A stretch of 64,000 nt of DNA from Mycolicibacterium wolinskyi (GTDB lineage: Bacteria; Actinomycetota; Actinomycetes; Mycobacteriales; Mycobacteriaceae): contig NZ_LQQA01000006.1 in the NCBI RefSeq assembly GCF_002101965.1, forward strand, positions 186,001-250,000. The letters run 5' to 3'. Under the pieces are notes generated by a model, which saw nothing but the letters and a program-made list of their open reading frames with translations, was not told the origin of the DNA and ran no database searches. Position numbers and translations under genes: made by a program. Positions 26,893-35,943 of this stretch are shown one piece after another. Every line of letters begins with the position of its first letter. Position 1 is the stretch's first letter.

Positions 26893-28797
26893 CTATGCCT
26901 CTTCATCAGCGTTCTTGGGTGTCTTAATAGCGGAGATAGCAGCTTGTGATCCATCAGGTGGTGTTTCTGGATATGTATTCGTGGTCTGTGAACGCCAGTT
27001 GAAAATTGCAGCGTCATAGAGCGAAGGGGCTCGCTCAATATCTTGGCGCCACGCTCCTGCAAGGTCCGGATCAGTGCCCACCGGCTTATCAATTGCCTTA
27101 TTTACTCGTATTCTCGAAGGTACGTGCATCGCCTCACCAAGGACCAACGCCTCTCCTGTGCGGAGCGCTGGGATTTGAGCTGCAAGGCCGCCTAAATCGT
27201 CCGGAATCACAGACGAGACCGCAGACTTGTCTGATGGGCTGGTGACGCGTAGCGCGATCATGGTGCCACATTGGCTCAGCACTGCCGAGTCAATATCGGA
27301 CGGTCTCTGTGTGACTACGAGCAGCCCCACGCCATATTTGCGGCCCTCCTTCGCGATACGGGAGAAAATGGACGCGGCGGGGTTTGTTCCAGCGGTGGGC
27401 AGGAAACGGTGTGCTTCGTCGACTATAATGAGAAGTGGCTGCTGACGACTGCCAATGGATAGATTCATCCCCCAAAAGAGCGTGTCGTAGATTATCTGTA
27501 TCATCGTTCCCACAATGGTTCCGATAATTTCTGAAGGGATTCCTGAAACATCGATTGCTGTGACCTGGTGGTCGGAGCCTATCCACCCAGCTACGAGGGA
27601 ACCTAGATCCTCCTCGGTCATACCTGATTCATCGGGATGCAGTGGATCGGCGGCACTGAACATGAAACTATACCGCGAATCTAAGAGTCGCGAGCGTAGC
27701 ATGTCGAGTTGCCGGCTAATGCTACGTCTTTGACGATTATAAAACGGGGCCTGATTATAGGTTGATGCGGGCGGGTAAGTTGGCGGTATCAGCAACGTGA
27801 CGTCGCCGTCACTCTCGCGAGGTAGGCGGGTGGTGTCGTTTTGCTTGTTAGCCTCCGAAAACGTGGATCGCTCAATGTCTTCCAATTCGTACCAGAGCTT
27901 CCGAATACTGAACGGTACTGGGGAGTCGGCAGTAATTGACTCGGCAGGCAGCGGCGTCGGTAAGTGCTGAGCAGCCGTGAGTTTCATATCTTGGACTCGA
28001 CTGCGGATTGATTCTACGACCGCAGGCTGCAGCGGGCCCATCGTCAGGTCTAACAGTTGCTCAAGAGGAAGAGCCCAATACGGCACGCGTAACCGGGAAG
28101 GGTCTGAGTCGGCCTCTGGGCCGGTAGTGATTCTTTGAACCCTTCCCCCGAGGGTGTTGCCATATTCGCCGTGCGGATCGACAACAAGTACGCGTGCACT
28201 GGGGAATCGGCCATCTATGACCGATTCGAGAATGACGGAAACCAGGTTAGATTTCCCCGCGCCGGTTGAACCGACAATGCAAGCATGGCGGCTTACAAGT
28301 GTCGACAGTCGCAGCGATGCTGGAATGCCATCGGAATCGGCTATCCGGCCTATTGTGATCGTGTCGTCACGTGGTGTGCCGCGGGCGTAGATAAGTCGCA
28401 GGTCCCCGGGCGTAACTAGGTGAACCTCATCACCGACAGTGGGGAATTGCGCAACGCCTCTGTCAAAGGAATCTCCAATGGACTCGCCAAATAGAGCTAG
28501 GCTCAACCACCGAAATCCCGAGAGGCGGTTATCGGGGTTCTTTTCGAGTAGGAATGGATCCTGATCAGATTCAGCATGCGGTATCGCGTCAGCGCCAACT
28601 TGTGTGCATACTCCGTAGAGCTGCGTATAACCTAGTGGGATACGTAGAAACGCTCCAATTTGACCGATGCGATACGAGTGACCATCCACCATGATTAGGG
28701 TTGTCGGGGTCTCTCGAAGGCGTACTGTCACGGTGCCTCCGCGCACGGAAGCGACTTGGCCGATGAAAGTTGTTTGCCGACTTACTGGCCTACCCAT
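26893..28797 (-). CDS. HerA-like hexameric ATPase/translocase (defence type)
   Basis: A 634-residue FtsK-HerA superfamily ATPase. The N-terminal HAS-barrel is seen in TFIGQVASVRGGTVTVRLRE. Walker A is GSTGAGKS (about residues 176-183), Walker B LLIIVDEAHRF (about 454-464), followed by a conserved VVTQRPSDID motif. ATG 28797 overlaps the SIR2 gene by 8 bp with GGAAG ahead of it. HerA ATPases of this kind pair with SIR2 NADases in anti-phage systems, where the hexamer scaffolds the SIR2 subunits. Base composition is lower in GC than the flanks. Confidence 0.9.
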   Translation of the reverse strand: MGRPVSRQTTFIGQVASVRGGTVTVRLRETPTTLIMVDGHSYRIGQIGAFLRIPLGYTQLYGVCTQVGADAIPHAESDQDPFLLEKNPDNRLSGFRWLSLALFGESIGDSFDRGVAQFPTVGDEVHLVTPGDLRLIYARGTPRDDTITIGRIADSDGIPASLRLSTLVSRHACIVGSTGAGKSNLVSVILESVIDGRFPSARVLVVDPHGEYGNTLGGRVQRITTGPEADSDPSRLRVPYWALPLEQLLDLTMGPLQPAVVESIRSRVQDMKLTAAQHLPTPLPAESITADSPVPFSIRKLWYELEDIERSTFSEANKQNDTTRLPRESDGDVTLLIPPTYPPASTYNQAPFYNRQRRSISRQLDMLRSRLLDSRYSFMFSAADPLHPDESGMTEEDLGSLVAGWIGSDHQVTAIDVSGIPSEIIGTIVGTMIQIIYDTLFWGMNLSIGSRQQPLLIIVDEAHRFLPTAGTNPAASIFSRIAKEGRKYGVGLLVVTQRPSDIDSAVLSQCGTMIALRVTSPSDKSAVSSVIPDDLGGLAAQIPALRTGEALVLGEAMHVPSRIRVNKAIDKPVGTDPDLAGAWRQDIERAPSLYDAAIFNWRSQTTNTYPETPPDGSQAAISAIKTPKNADEEA

Positions 28798-30001
28798 AAC
28801 TTCCAACTATCGTGTCAAGGAACCTCGCGAACCACTTAAAATCGCCGAGGCGGAAGCCGCCGGTCAAACTGTGATTATCATCGCCTGGCAGGCAAGCATC
28901 TGAGTCGAATGGGATGTCCATCAGGGGTGCGAGTCTTCGATCCACGGGTTCGTGGAGTCGCCACTCTCCGGACACCCCTCCGACGACCGCATGGTGGCGT
29001 CCGTATACAACCAAGTTGGAACGACTTTTCGCCCGGGATATCAGATCATGGTCATCGTGAGGGTCATTAAATTGGAGCGAAAAAACGTGCAGTCGATCGC
29101 GGACATCGAGTGCGTCAAAAATTACTGAATTTATGTGCTCGTCACCGAAACTATAACCAAGAGTAATCAGAATCCCGTCTTCGCGTTCAGTCAACACGCG
29201 GTGAAGACGTTCAAGCATCGCCACGTATGGTTGCTTTCGGCTTTCATCATATTTGTGGGCGGACGGCAAAATAAGCTCCCCCTCCCCATCTTCGGGTACT
29301 CGCGCTATTCGCCGGGATCCGTCTCTGAGGGTGACCCACGACCAGTTCACAGAGCCGTGGATCTTCCATAAGCGGACCCACTGGCGACCGGGAGCGAGTT
29401 CGTCGTGCCGCAAACTCTGCGAGTGGAAGAAAGGCTGACGGCTTCCGACGAACCCGTCGAAAGTCGCAACGCGTTCATCCTCGAGGCCGCGCTCAATCAG
29501 AGTGTCGTAATTAGTAGTGAAGATCTCGATCGGAGTAGGACGGTCAGTCCGCCTTATCCAACGCGCCAGTGCATGGTGGGGTAGTGATTGGGGGACCCGA
29601 CTATCGTCAGGTCGAGCTACTCGAGCAATCGTCCTGCGGATCGCGGCCTCGAACTCTCCCAGTCCAGGAACATCGAGGCCAGCTAGCGTGTCGTAGGGTC
29701 CGGCGGCAGCCATTTTGAGGCGTACAGCGGTAAGTATTAGTTCGATATTCGAGTACTTGTGCTTCGCTTCCACGTCCGCGGAGATGCTCTCCCAGGCGGT
29801 GCCGTACTTGGCTCCAAGAGCGCGCACCGCCTCCTCGCACAACTGGCCTAACGGAGCGATCGCAGGTATGAGCGGCTCGCCGGAAGGATCACTGACTGCG
29901 CAAGATGCACCTGCGCCTATAAGCAGCGCAATCGGCTTGTCATGGGATGCCAGCAGCGAGCGGAGTTTCTCGACCTCGCGACGCGGGTCATGCGTTGCCA
30001 T
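28790..30001 (-). CDS. SIR2 domain effector (predicted NADase)
   Basis: A 403-residue protein with a SIR2-like Rossmann domain. Nucleotide-binding LLIGAGAS (about 27-33), FTTNYDTLIERGL (Asn164 of the T-N-Y-D motif), KIHGS (catalytic His215) and TLGYSFGDEHIN (281-291) are all intact, so enzymatic activity is likely. Bacterial defence SIR2 proteins of this build degrade NAD on phage infection. It is the first gene, with GGAAGG before ATG 30001, and overlaps herA by 8 bp. It forms a SIR2-HerA(-KTSC) unit in an island. Confidence 0.9.
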   Translation of the reverse strand: MATHDPRREVEKLRSLLASHDKPIALLIGAGASCAVSDPSGEPLIPAIAPLGQLCEEAVRALGAKYGTAWESISADVEAKHKYSNIELILTAVRLKMAAAGPYDTLAGLDVPGLGEFEAAIRRTIARVARPDDSRVPQSLPHHALARWIRRTDRPTPIEIFTTNYDTLIERGLEDERVATFDGFVGSRQPFFHSQSLRHDELAPGRQWVRLWKIHGSVNWSWVTLRDGSRRIARVPEDGEGELILPSAHKYDESRKQPYVAMLERLHRVLTEREDGILITLGYSFGDEHINSVIFDALDVRDRLHVFSLQFNDPHDDHDLISRAKSRSNLVVYGRHHAVVGGVSGEWRLHEPVDRRLAPLMDIPFDSDACLPGDDNHSLTGGFRLGDFKWFARFLDTIVGSYG

Positions 30002-30470
30002 TTTGCCTTCCGTTATCGGGTTGAAGGCCTGACGGAGTACACCCCCAGAACTGCTATACGTCCTACACGATCAGACTCCTTGCCGCCTGCCATATGCTCA
30101 GCGTGGCGAAATTTGATTGGCGTCCACGCCTGGGTGCGTGCCAGCTCCAAGAACACCTTGGATGTGCCTTGGACGGAGCGAGCCTTTGGAGCATCCAGGT
30201 GGAATGCGGTGTTTCAGTCGCGATCCTCGTGACCTACTATGTCCGGCCGGGCGCTGCTCGGCAATCGTGAACGAGCGTCGACACCGAGACTCCGGCAACG
30301 TCGTAGCCGCACGTCTGGCGGCAAGATGTCCAACAGTTGGAGTCCTCGCCATTCTCGCAAGAGCGATGCAGGGTAAGTGTCGTCGCGTAGGTGTCCGGAT
30401 TTCGTCCGTCGATAGTTTGCCGGTCCAGCCCCGGAGTGTCGTCCGGTACTGGTGCCGCCACAGTCGAAAA
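30002..30470. other. Intergenic DNA upstream of the SIR2 operon
   Basis: It must contain the promoter of the minus-strand SIR2-HerA-KTSC operon; a weak TATAGC-like -10 lies about 50 bases upstream of ATG 30001, with no convincing -35. The remainder has only short frames without domains and may hold decayed N-terminal integrase sequence. Confidence 0.4.
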
Positions 30471-31170
30471 TGACGTCGGCATCTTGCGTCAGGCGCTGGA
30501 GATGGCGATCAAGGACCGACGGATCGCGCGCAATCCCTAAGCGGGAATCAAGCTTCCTCACCGCAAGCGGCTGCGGTTCGGCTATCTGACGCATCGACAG
30601 GTCGAGCGGCTCGCGATTGAAGTCGGGCCGGACGCGATGGTCGTGCGCTTCCTGGCCTACACCGGACTGTGTTGGGGGAGATGGCAGCGCTGCGGGTCAG
30701 CGACGGCAACATGCTTCGGCGTCGTGTCCACGTACGGGAATCCGTGAGGAGGTGGAAGGCCAACTGGAGTGGTCATCGCCCAACTCCTATGAGCTGCGGA
30801 TGGTGCCCTTTCCCGCAGGTCCTCGCTGACGAACTCTCCGCGCTGATGATCGGGAAGAGTCCCGATGACCTCATCTTTGCCGCGCCCGAGGGCAGAGTGC
30901 TGAGGGTGTCGAACTGCGTCATCGGGTGTTCAATAGAGCAGTCAAGCGCCCCGTCGCCGAAGGCCCGACCTTCCCGGGTGGTGACGCTGCACGATCTCCG
31001 TCACACTGCGGTGCCTCTAAGCATCGGCGCCGGTGCCGTGCAGACAATACTGGGACACCCGTCGGCGGTGCTGACCTTGGACACCTATGCCGACTTGTTC
31101 CCAGATGATTGGAGCTGGTTTCCGCGGATCTCGACTAAGTCTCTGGAATCTGCTGCGGACCAACTGCGGA
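30471..31170 (+). pseudogene. Decayed tyrosine recombinase (phage-type integrase)
   Basis: Fragments of one integrase lie in order across three plus-strand frames. They are ILRQALEMAIKDRRIARNP (followed by an in-frame TAA at 30538), FGYLTHRQVERLAIEVGPDA with FLAYTGLCWG, then GEMAALRVSDG after a shift near 30676. EVEGQLEWSSPNSYELR comes next in a third frame, then KSPDDLIFAAPEGRVLRVSN, FNRAVKRP, and the catalytic-box region VTLHDLRHTAVPLSIGAG with ILGHPSAVLTLDTYADLF. At least one stop and several frameshifts make it non-functional. It abuts the 3' end of tRNA-Pro, the usual target of such enzymes. Confidence 0.85.
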
Positions 31171-31181
31171 CTGGAACGAAA

Positions 31182-31216
31182 AAAGGCCCTGACCTGGATA
31201 ACCAGGCAGGGCCTTT
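31182..31216 (-). terminator. Rho-independent terminator after tRNA-Pro
   Basis: On the minus strand a GC-rich hairpin (AAAGGCCCTGCCTGG, loop TTAT, CCAGGTCAGGGCCTTT with one bulge) is followed by a T-run. It lies 19 bp downstream of the tRNA 3' end. Confidence 0.8.
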
Positions 31217-31234
31217 GACTGCTACCAACGTGAG

Positions 31235-31308
<74 letters not shown>

Positions 31309-31369
31309 TGTGAAGCCACGACAGCGTATCGCACGAGGGTGGTCGAAAGCCAAACGGTTACCTCACCGC

Positions 31370-31633
31370 CTAGCGCCGGGTCTCGCGCAGGACGGCCAGG
31401 CGTTCGCGGTACTCGGCCTCGTTGACCTCGCCCTTGGCGTAGGCGTCGCGCAGGGTGCGCTCGCCTTGCCGGCCGCGGAACCGCCGGAGCAGGTAGACGA
31501 TGCCGACGATCACGAGCGTCCAGAACGTGATCGGGATGAGGACGAACCAGGGGTTCCAGTCGTGATCGGCGAAGCGCCCGCCGTGCTCGGCCAGGAATGT
31601 CGTTGCGGTGGGGGTGATCTCGTAGATGTTCAT
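31370..31633 (-). CDS. SHOCT domain membrane protein
   Basis: An 87-residue protein. One transmembrane helix (VLIPITFWTLVIVGIVYLL) is followed by a charged linker and a C-terminal SHOCT motif (TLRDAYAKGEVNEAEYRERL). SHOCT domains are short oligomerisation motifs at protein ends with no known enzymatic role. It lies downstream of the two-component regulator gene on the same strand, 78 bp apart, and may be its accessory or target. Confidence 0.82.
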   Translation of the reverse strand: MNIYEITPTATTFLAEHGGRFADHDWNPWFVLIPITFWTLVIVGIVYLLRRFRGRQGERTLRDAYAKGEVNEAEYRERLAVLRETRR

Positions 31634-31711
31634 GCATCAAGCGTGCTCGGCTCACGTGCCGGGGGCATCGGTCCGCAGGCGTGAATCGGCATACGTGCGG
31701 GCGCGTACCCA

Positions 31712-32377
31712 TCAGCCCTGCCATCCTGGCCGGACGAGTCCGCTCTCGTAGGCGAGCACCACGAGCTGGGTGCGGTCACGCGCGCCGAGCTTGGTCAGGA
31801 TGCGGCTGACGTGGGTCCGGGCGGTGGCCGGGCTCATGAACAGGCGTTCGCCGATCTCGGAGTTGGTCAGCCCTTCGGCCACCAGGGTCATCACCTCGCG
31901 CTCGCGTGCGGTCAGATCCGGCAGGGCCGGGGCGGCCGGGATCTTGGCGTGCGCGGCGAACTCGGCCACCAGGCGCCGGGTCACCGACGGCGAAAGCAGC
32001 GCGTCGCCGGCCGCCACGACACGGACCGCTCGCACAAGCTCGGCCGGCTCGGTGTGTTTGACCAGGAACCCGCTGGCGCCCGCGCGCATCGCCTCGAACA
32101 CGTACTCGTCGAGCTCGAACGTCGTCAGCACGACCACGCGAACGTCGGTCAATGCGGGGTCGTCGGCGATGGCTCGGGTCGCGGCCAGGCCGTCCATCTC
32201 CGGCATCCGAATGTCCATCAGGACGACGTCGGGCCGCAGCTCGATGGCGGCCGCAAGCGCCCGTGCCCCGGTCGCGGCCTCGGCGACCACCTCGATACCG
32301 TCCTGCGCGTCGAGCAGTGCCACGAAACCGGCGCGGACCAAAGCCTGGTCGTCGGCGACAATCACGCGAATCGTCAT
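31712..32377 (-). CDS. NarL/LuxR family response regulator
   Basis: A 221-residue two-component regulator. The receiver domain has the acidic pair after VIVADD, phospho-acceptor Asp in PDVVLMDIRMPEMDGL, and the conserved Thr and Lys (VVLTTF, FLVKHTE). The LuxR HTH is LTAREREVMTLVAEGLTNSE through MSPATARTHVSRILTKLG. It overlaps the sensor kinase by four bases (ATGA) and is co-expressed with it. The signal and targets are unknown. Confidence 0.93.
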   Translation of the reverse strand: MTIRVIVADDQALVRAGFVALLDAQDGIEVVAEAATGARALAAAIELRPDVVLMDIRMPEMDGLAATRAIADDPALTDVRVVVLTTFELDEYVFEAMRAGASGFLVKHTEPAELVRAVRVVAAGDALLSPSVTRRLVAEFAAHAKIPAAPALPDLTAREREVMTLVAEGLTNSEIGERLFMSPATARTHVSRILTKLGARDRTQLVVLAYESGLVRPGWQG

Positions 32378-33531
32378 GGGAAAGTGTCGCTTTCGTCGAG
32401 AGGGAACGTCGCTCGCACGCTGAAGCCGCCACCGGGAATCCGCCGTGCGGTGAACGTGCCACCGAGTGCCTTGACGCGTTCACGCATACCGGTGATGCCG
32501 CTGCCGCCCTCCGATGGCCCGTCGTTGAGCGGACGTCCGTCGTTGTCCACCGAAACCCGCAGCTGCGCAGCCTCATACGAGACCGTCACCTCCGCGTGGG
32601 CCGCCGTGGAGTGGCGGACGACGTTCGTCAGCGATTCCTGCACGATGCGCGCGGCCGCGACGTCGATCACCGCGGGCAGGGGTCGCGGGTCACCGTGAAC
32701 CGTGGTCGCGACCGTCAGCCCGGTTGCCCGGGCGGGCGCCAGTAGAGCATCGAGATCGGCGATGCCCGGTGTGGGTGCGGTAGGCTCGCCGCCTTCGGTG
32801 CGGAGCGCTGCGACCAGGGAGTGCACATCCGAAATGGCTTGGCGGCTGGCCTCTTTGATCGCAGCCAGTGCGGGTCCGGCCCGCTCGGGCTGTTCGTCGA
32901 GGAGCTCGAGGGCCACCGATGACTGCACGTTGATCATCGACAGGCTGTGGGCGAGCACGTCGTGCAACTCGCGGGCGATGGCCAGCCGGGCCGCTGAAGC
33001 CTGGCGCTGCTGCTCGGACCGGGCCTGCAGGGCCATCGCATCGCGGCGTTGGCGGCGCGCCACGAGCACCGAACGGCGCTGCCGCAGTCCCTCGGCGATC
33101 GCGATCAGCACCAGCAGCCACGAACCCAACGCGCCGACCGCCTCCAGCGGAGGACCCGGGATGCCGCGCAGCCACGGCACGAGCCACGCGGCCACCCAGC
33201 CGAGCACCGGCAGCGGGTAGGTCCACCATCGCGGGCCGACGGTGGCGGCGCGCAGGAAGGCCACCACGACCGACAAGAACACCGGGCCGGGGCCGAACCC
33301 GGCCAGCAGGTAGGCCATCGTGATGGCCAGCACGGCAAGCAGCACCGGGTACGGGTGGCGGATGCGGGCCAGCAGGACCAGCGGCCCGGCGATCAGCAGC
33401 AGATAACCGAACCAATTGAGCGGGACCCAGTGTGGGTCGGGCCCGCGGTGGCGCATCCCCGTGCTGCCGAGCACCTGGATGACGGCGACGACCAACGGCA
33501 CCAGCCACACCACCGGGCGGCGGAGGTCCAT
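32374..33531 (-). CDS. Sensor histidine kinase, HisKA_3 (NarX/DesK-like)
   Basis: A 385-residue membrane kinase. The N-terminal 150 residues form about four to five hydrophobic helices with little extracytoplasmic sequence, so it may sense the membrane itself. The H-box is ARELHDVLAHSLSMINVQSS. The ATPase domain ends with LRVSVDNDGRPLNDG and GGSGITGMRERVKALGGTF. It pairs with the overlapping NarL-type regulator. Architecture resembles kinases that sense envelope or antibiotic stress, an inference only. Confidence 0.92.
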   Translation of the reverse strand: MDLRRPVVWLVPLVVAVIQVLGSTGMRHRGPDPHWVPLNWFGYLLLIAGPLVLLARIRHPYPVLLAVLAITMAYLLAGFGPGPVFLSVVVAFLRAATVGPRWWTYPLPVLGWVAAWLVPWLRGIPGPPLEAVGALGSWLLVLIAIAEGLRQRRSVLVARRQRRDAMALQARSEQQRQASAARLAIARELHDVLAHSLSMINVQSSVALELLDEQPERAGPALAAIKEASRQAISDVHSLVAALRTEGGEPTAPTPGIADLDALLAPARATGLTVATTVHGDPRPLPAVIDVAAARIVQESLTNVVRHSTAAHAEVTVSYEAAQLRVSVDNDGRPLNDGPSEGGSGITGMRERVKALGGTFTARRIPGGGFSVRATFPLDESDTFP

Positions 33532-33703
33532 ATCCGAGAACCTAGTCGGCGGCTCGACGGCTCGGCATCCGCGCCGCGGCGTAGCTCACGCTGCGACGTG
33601 CGGCGGATCGGGATTGAACGAGGGTGTCGGTGGTGTTGTACACACTGAGTTCAACCAAACGTTCATCGAACGACCATCAATCGGAAAACGACTGGAGCTA
33701 GAC

Positions 33704-33874
33704 ATGACCGCGTTGGGCGCCGCCATCTACCTGGGGTTCTTCGCCGTCGCCGCATTGTGGCTGTTCCTGACGGCCGATCAGGACCAGGCGCCCGACCGTT
33801 CGAACTCGGACAGCACCGCGGCAGGCCCGGAGGGGTCGAGCCCCTGGCTCGCGAGCCACTCGGCGTCGAAGTAG
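33704..33874 (+). CDS. Small single-pass membrane protein, 56 aa (uncertain)
   Basis: ATG 33704 follows a GGAGCTAGAC ribosome site and encodes a clear transmembrane helix ([19 protein letters not shown]) and a polar tail. The last 97 bp overlap the 3' end of cds1 on the other strand. The first 25 residues look like a real membrane anchor; the tail may simply be antisense of cds1. No family recognised. Confidence 0.35.
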   Translation: MTALGAAIYLGFFAVAALWLFLTADQDQAPDRSNSDSTAAGPEGSSPWLASHSASK

Positions 33875-34896
33875 GTGTCCGCGTAGCGGTCGCCACTGTC
33901 GGCCAGCAGGGTCACCACCGACCCGCTGCGGCCGTGTTCGATCATCTCTGCCAGTAATCCGAACGCACCCCACAGATTGGTGCCGGTCGACGGTCCCACC
34001 CGGCGGCCCAGCACCGCGCTGACGTGGTGTGCCGCCGCGATCGATGCGGCGTCGGGAACCGCGATCATGCGGTCCACCACGTCGGGCAGAAACGACGGCT
34101 CGACTCGCGGACGGCCGATGCCCTCGATACGCGAGGACGCGCCCGTGACGACATCGTCGCGGCCCTGCGCATACGCGGGGAAGAAGGCCGAATTCTCGGG
34201 ATCGACGACGCACAGCCGCGTCGCATGCCTGCGGTAGCGGATATAGCGGCCGATCGTCGCGCTCGTGCCGCCGGTGCCCGCCCCGACCACGACCCACTCC
34301 GGAATCGGATGCTTCTCCAGACGCATCTGTTCGTAGATCGACTCGGCGATGTTGTTGTTGCCGCGCCAGTCCGTTGCGCGTTCGGCATTGGTGAACTGGT
34401 CGAGGTAGTGCCCGCCGGTCTCCTCGGCCAGGCGCTGCGCCTCGGAGTACACCTGGGACGATTCGGCGACGAAATGGCAACGGCCACCTTGGGCTTCGAT
34501 GAGCGCGATCTTCGACGCGCTGGTCGACGACGGCATCACCGCGATGAACGGCAGGCCGAGCAGCGCCGCGAAGTAGGCCTCGGAGACGGCCGTCGAGCCC
34601 GACGACGCTTCGATCACCGTCGTGTTCTCGCCGATCCAGCCGTTGCACAGCCCGTACAGGAACAGCGACCGCGCCAGCCGGTGCTTGAGGCTCCCGGTGA
34701 TGTGGGTGGATTCGTCCTTGAGATAGAGCGCGACGTCGACGCCGTCGCACCACGCCGTCGGCAGCGGATACCGCAGCAGGTGGGTGTCGGCGCTGCGTTT
34801 GGCGTCGGCCTCGATCAGCCGTACCGCGTTGTCGACCCACTGTCGTGGCTGAGGGCGGGCGGCGTCGACGCTGATGTTGGAGGCCTGTGCGCTCAC
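33778..34896 (-). CDS. cds1: PLP-dependent cysteine synthase-like / cysteine desulfhydrase
   Basis: A 372-residue fold-type II PLP enzyme. The Schiff-base Lys lies in [17 protein letters not shown], the substrate loop in [18 protein letters not shown], and the phosphate cup in [17 protein letters not shown]. The M. tuberculosis counterpart Rv3684 (Cds1) makes hydrogen sulfide from cysteine. GTG 34896 lies in a GTGA overlap with the metallophosphoesterase gene, matching the Rv3683-Rv3684 order. A synthase role cannot be excluded by sequence. Confidence 0.85.
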   Translation of the reverse strand: MSAQASNISVDAARPQPRQWVDNAVRLIEADAKRSADTHLLRYPLPTAWCDGVDVALYLKDESTHITGSLKHRLARSLFLYGLCNGWIGENTTVIEASSGSTAVSEAYFAALLGLPFIAVMPSSTSASKIALIEAQGGRCHFVAESSQVYSEAQRLAEETGGHYLDQFTNAERATDWRGNNNIAESIYEQMRLEKHPIPEWVVVGAGTGGTSATIGRYIRYRRHATRLCVVDPENSAFFPAYAQGRDDVVTGASSRIEGIGRPRVEPSFLPDVVDRMIAVPDAASIAAAHHVSAVLGRRVGPSTGTNLWGAFGLLAEMIEHGRSGSVVTLLADSGDRYADTYFDAEWLASQGLDPSGPAAVLSEFERSGAWS

Positions 34897-35849
34897 CGCG
34901 CCGATACGGTCGGCGAGGACTGCCCGGCGCGGGTCCCGACGTGGCCGCCTCCGGTGGGCGCGGCGACGAGGGTCAGCAGGGTCGCCTCCGGGCGGCAGCA
35001 GAACCGCACGGGGGCGAACGGCGACGTGCCGATGCCGGCCGAGACGTGCAGCTGCATGTTGGCGCCCCAGCGCGACGCGCCCTTGGCCCGCGACCGGTCG
35101 AGATCGCAGTTGGTGACGATCGCGCCGTAGAACGGCAGGCACAGCTGGCCGCCGTGTGTGTGCCCGGCCAGCACCAGCTGATAGCCGTCGGCGGCGAAGC
35201 GATCGAGCACGCGCGGTTCGGGGGAGTGCGTGAGGCCCAAGGTCAGGTTCGCGGCGGAATTGGCCTTGCCCGCGATGGTGTCGTAGCGGTCGCGCTTGAG
35301 GTGCGGGTCGTCGACGCCGGCGACCGCGATGTGCAGACCGGCGACGTCGACATCGCGACGTGTGTGGGTGAGGTCGAGCCAGCCCCGCTCGGTGAACGCC
35401 GCCCGCAGGTCCTGCCAGGGCAGCGGCTCGCCGTGTACGCGGTGCTGCGGATTGGTCACGTAGTTCAGCGGATTCTTGAGCCGCGGAGCGAAGTAGTCGT
35501 TGCTACCGAAGACGAACAGGCCGGGCACCGAGAGAAGATCGCCGAGTGACTGCACCACGGCAGGCACGGCCTTGGGGTGCGCCAGGTTGTCACCGGTGTT
35601 GACGACGAGATCGGGCTCAAGGCGCGCCAGGTCGCGCAACCAGGCCTGCTTGCGGCGCTGGCCCGGGCGCATGTGCAGATCGCTGAGGTGCAGCACACGC
35701 AGTGGCGATGAGCCCGGCGCCAGTACCGGCATGGTCGCCTCCCGGAGCACGAACGCGTTGCGTTCAATCAGGGACGCGTAGCCGACCCCGGCCACCAGTG
35801 AGCCGGCGGCGACGGCGGCTGTCTTCTTGACTACCGATGCGGCTGACAT
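34893..35849 (-). CDS. Membrane-anchored metallophosphoesterase
   Basis: A 318-residue calcineurin-like phosphoesterase. An N-terminal hydrophobic segment ([17 protein letters not shown]) suggests export or membrane anchoring. All metal-binding motifs are present: [20 protein letters not shown], and the GHTHGGQ histidines near residue 230. It resembles YaeI/YkuE-type enzymes and corresponds to Rv3683. It lies between ponA2 upstream and cds1 downstream on the same strand. The substrate is unknown. Confidence 0.87.
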   Translation of the reverse strand: MSAASVVKKTAAVAAGSLVAGVGYASLIERNAFVLREATMPVLAPGSSPLRVLHLSDLHMRPGQRRKQAWLRDLARLEPDLVVNTGDNLAHPKAVPAVVQSLGDLLSVPGLFVFGSNDYFAPRLKNPLNYVTNPQHRVHGEPLPWQDLRAAFTERGWLDLTHTRRDVDVAGLHIAVAGVDDPHLKRDRYDTIAGKANSAANLTLGLTHSPEPRVLDRFAADGYQLVLAGHTHGGQLCLPFYGAIVTNCDLDRSRAKGASRWGANMQLHVSAGIGTSPFAPVRFCCRPEATLLTLVAAPTGGGHVGTRAGQSSPTVSAR

Positions 35850-35943
35850 GCACGCAGCCTACTGCCACATGCTGTGGCTGACCGATTCTCGCAGCGTCAG
35901 CGTGGGCAACTGCACATCGCGACGCGGTGATCATGAAGGCTGA

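Noticed and set aside
30098..30594. Minus-strand frames upstream of the SIR2 gene
   Set aside because: They overlap integrase remnants, lack ribosome sites and domains.
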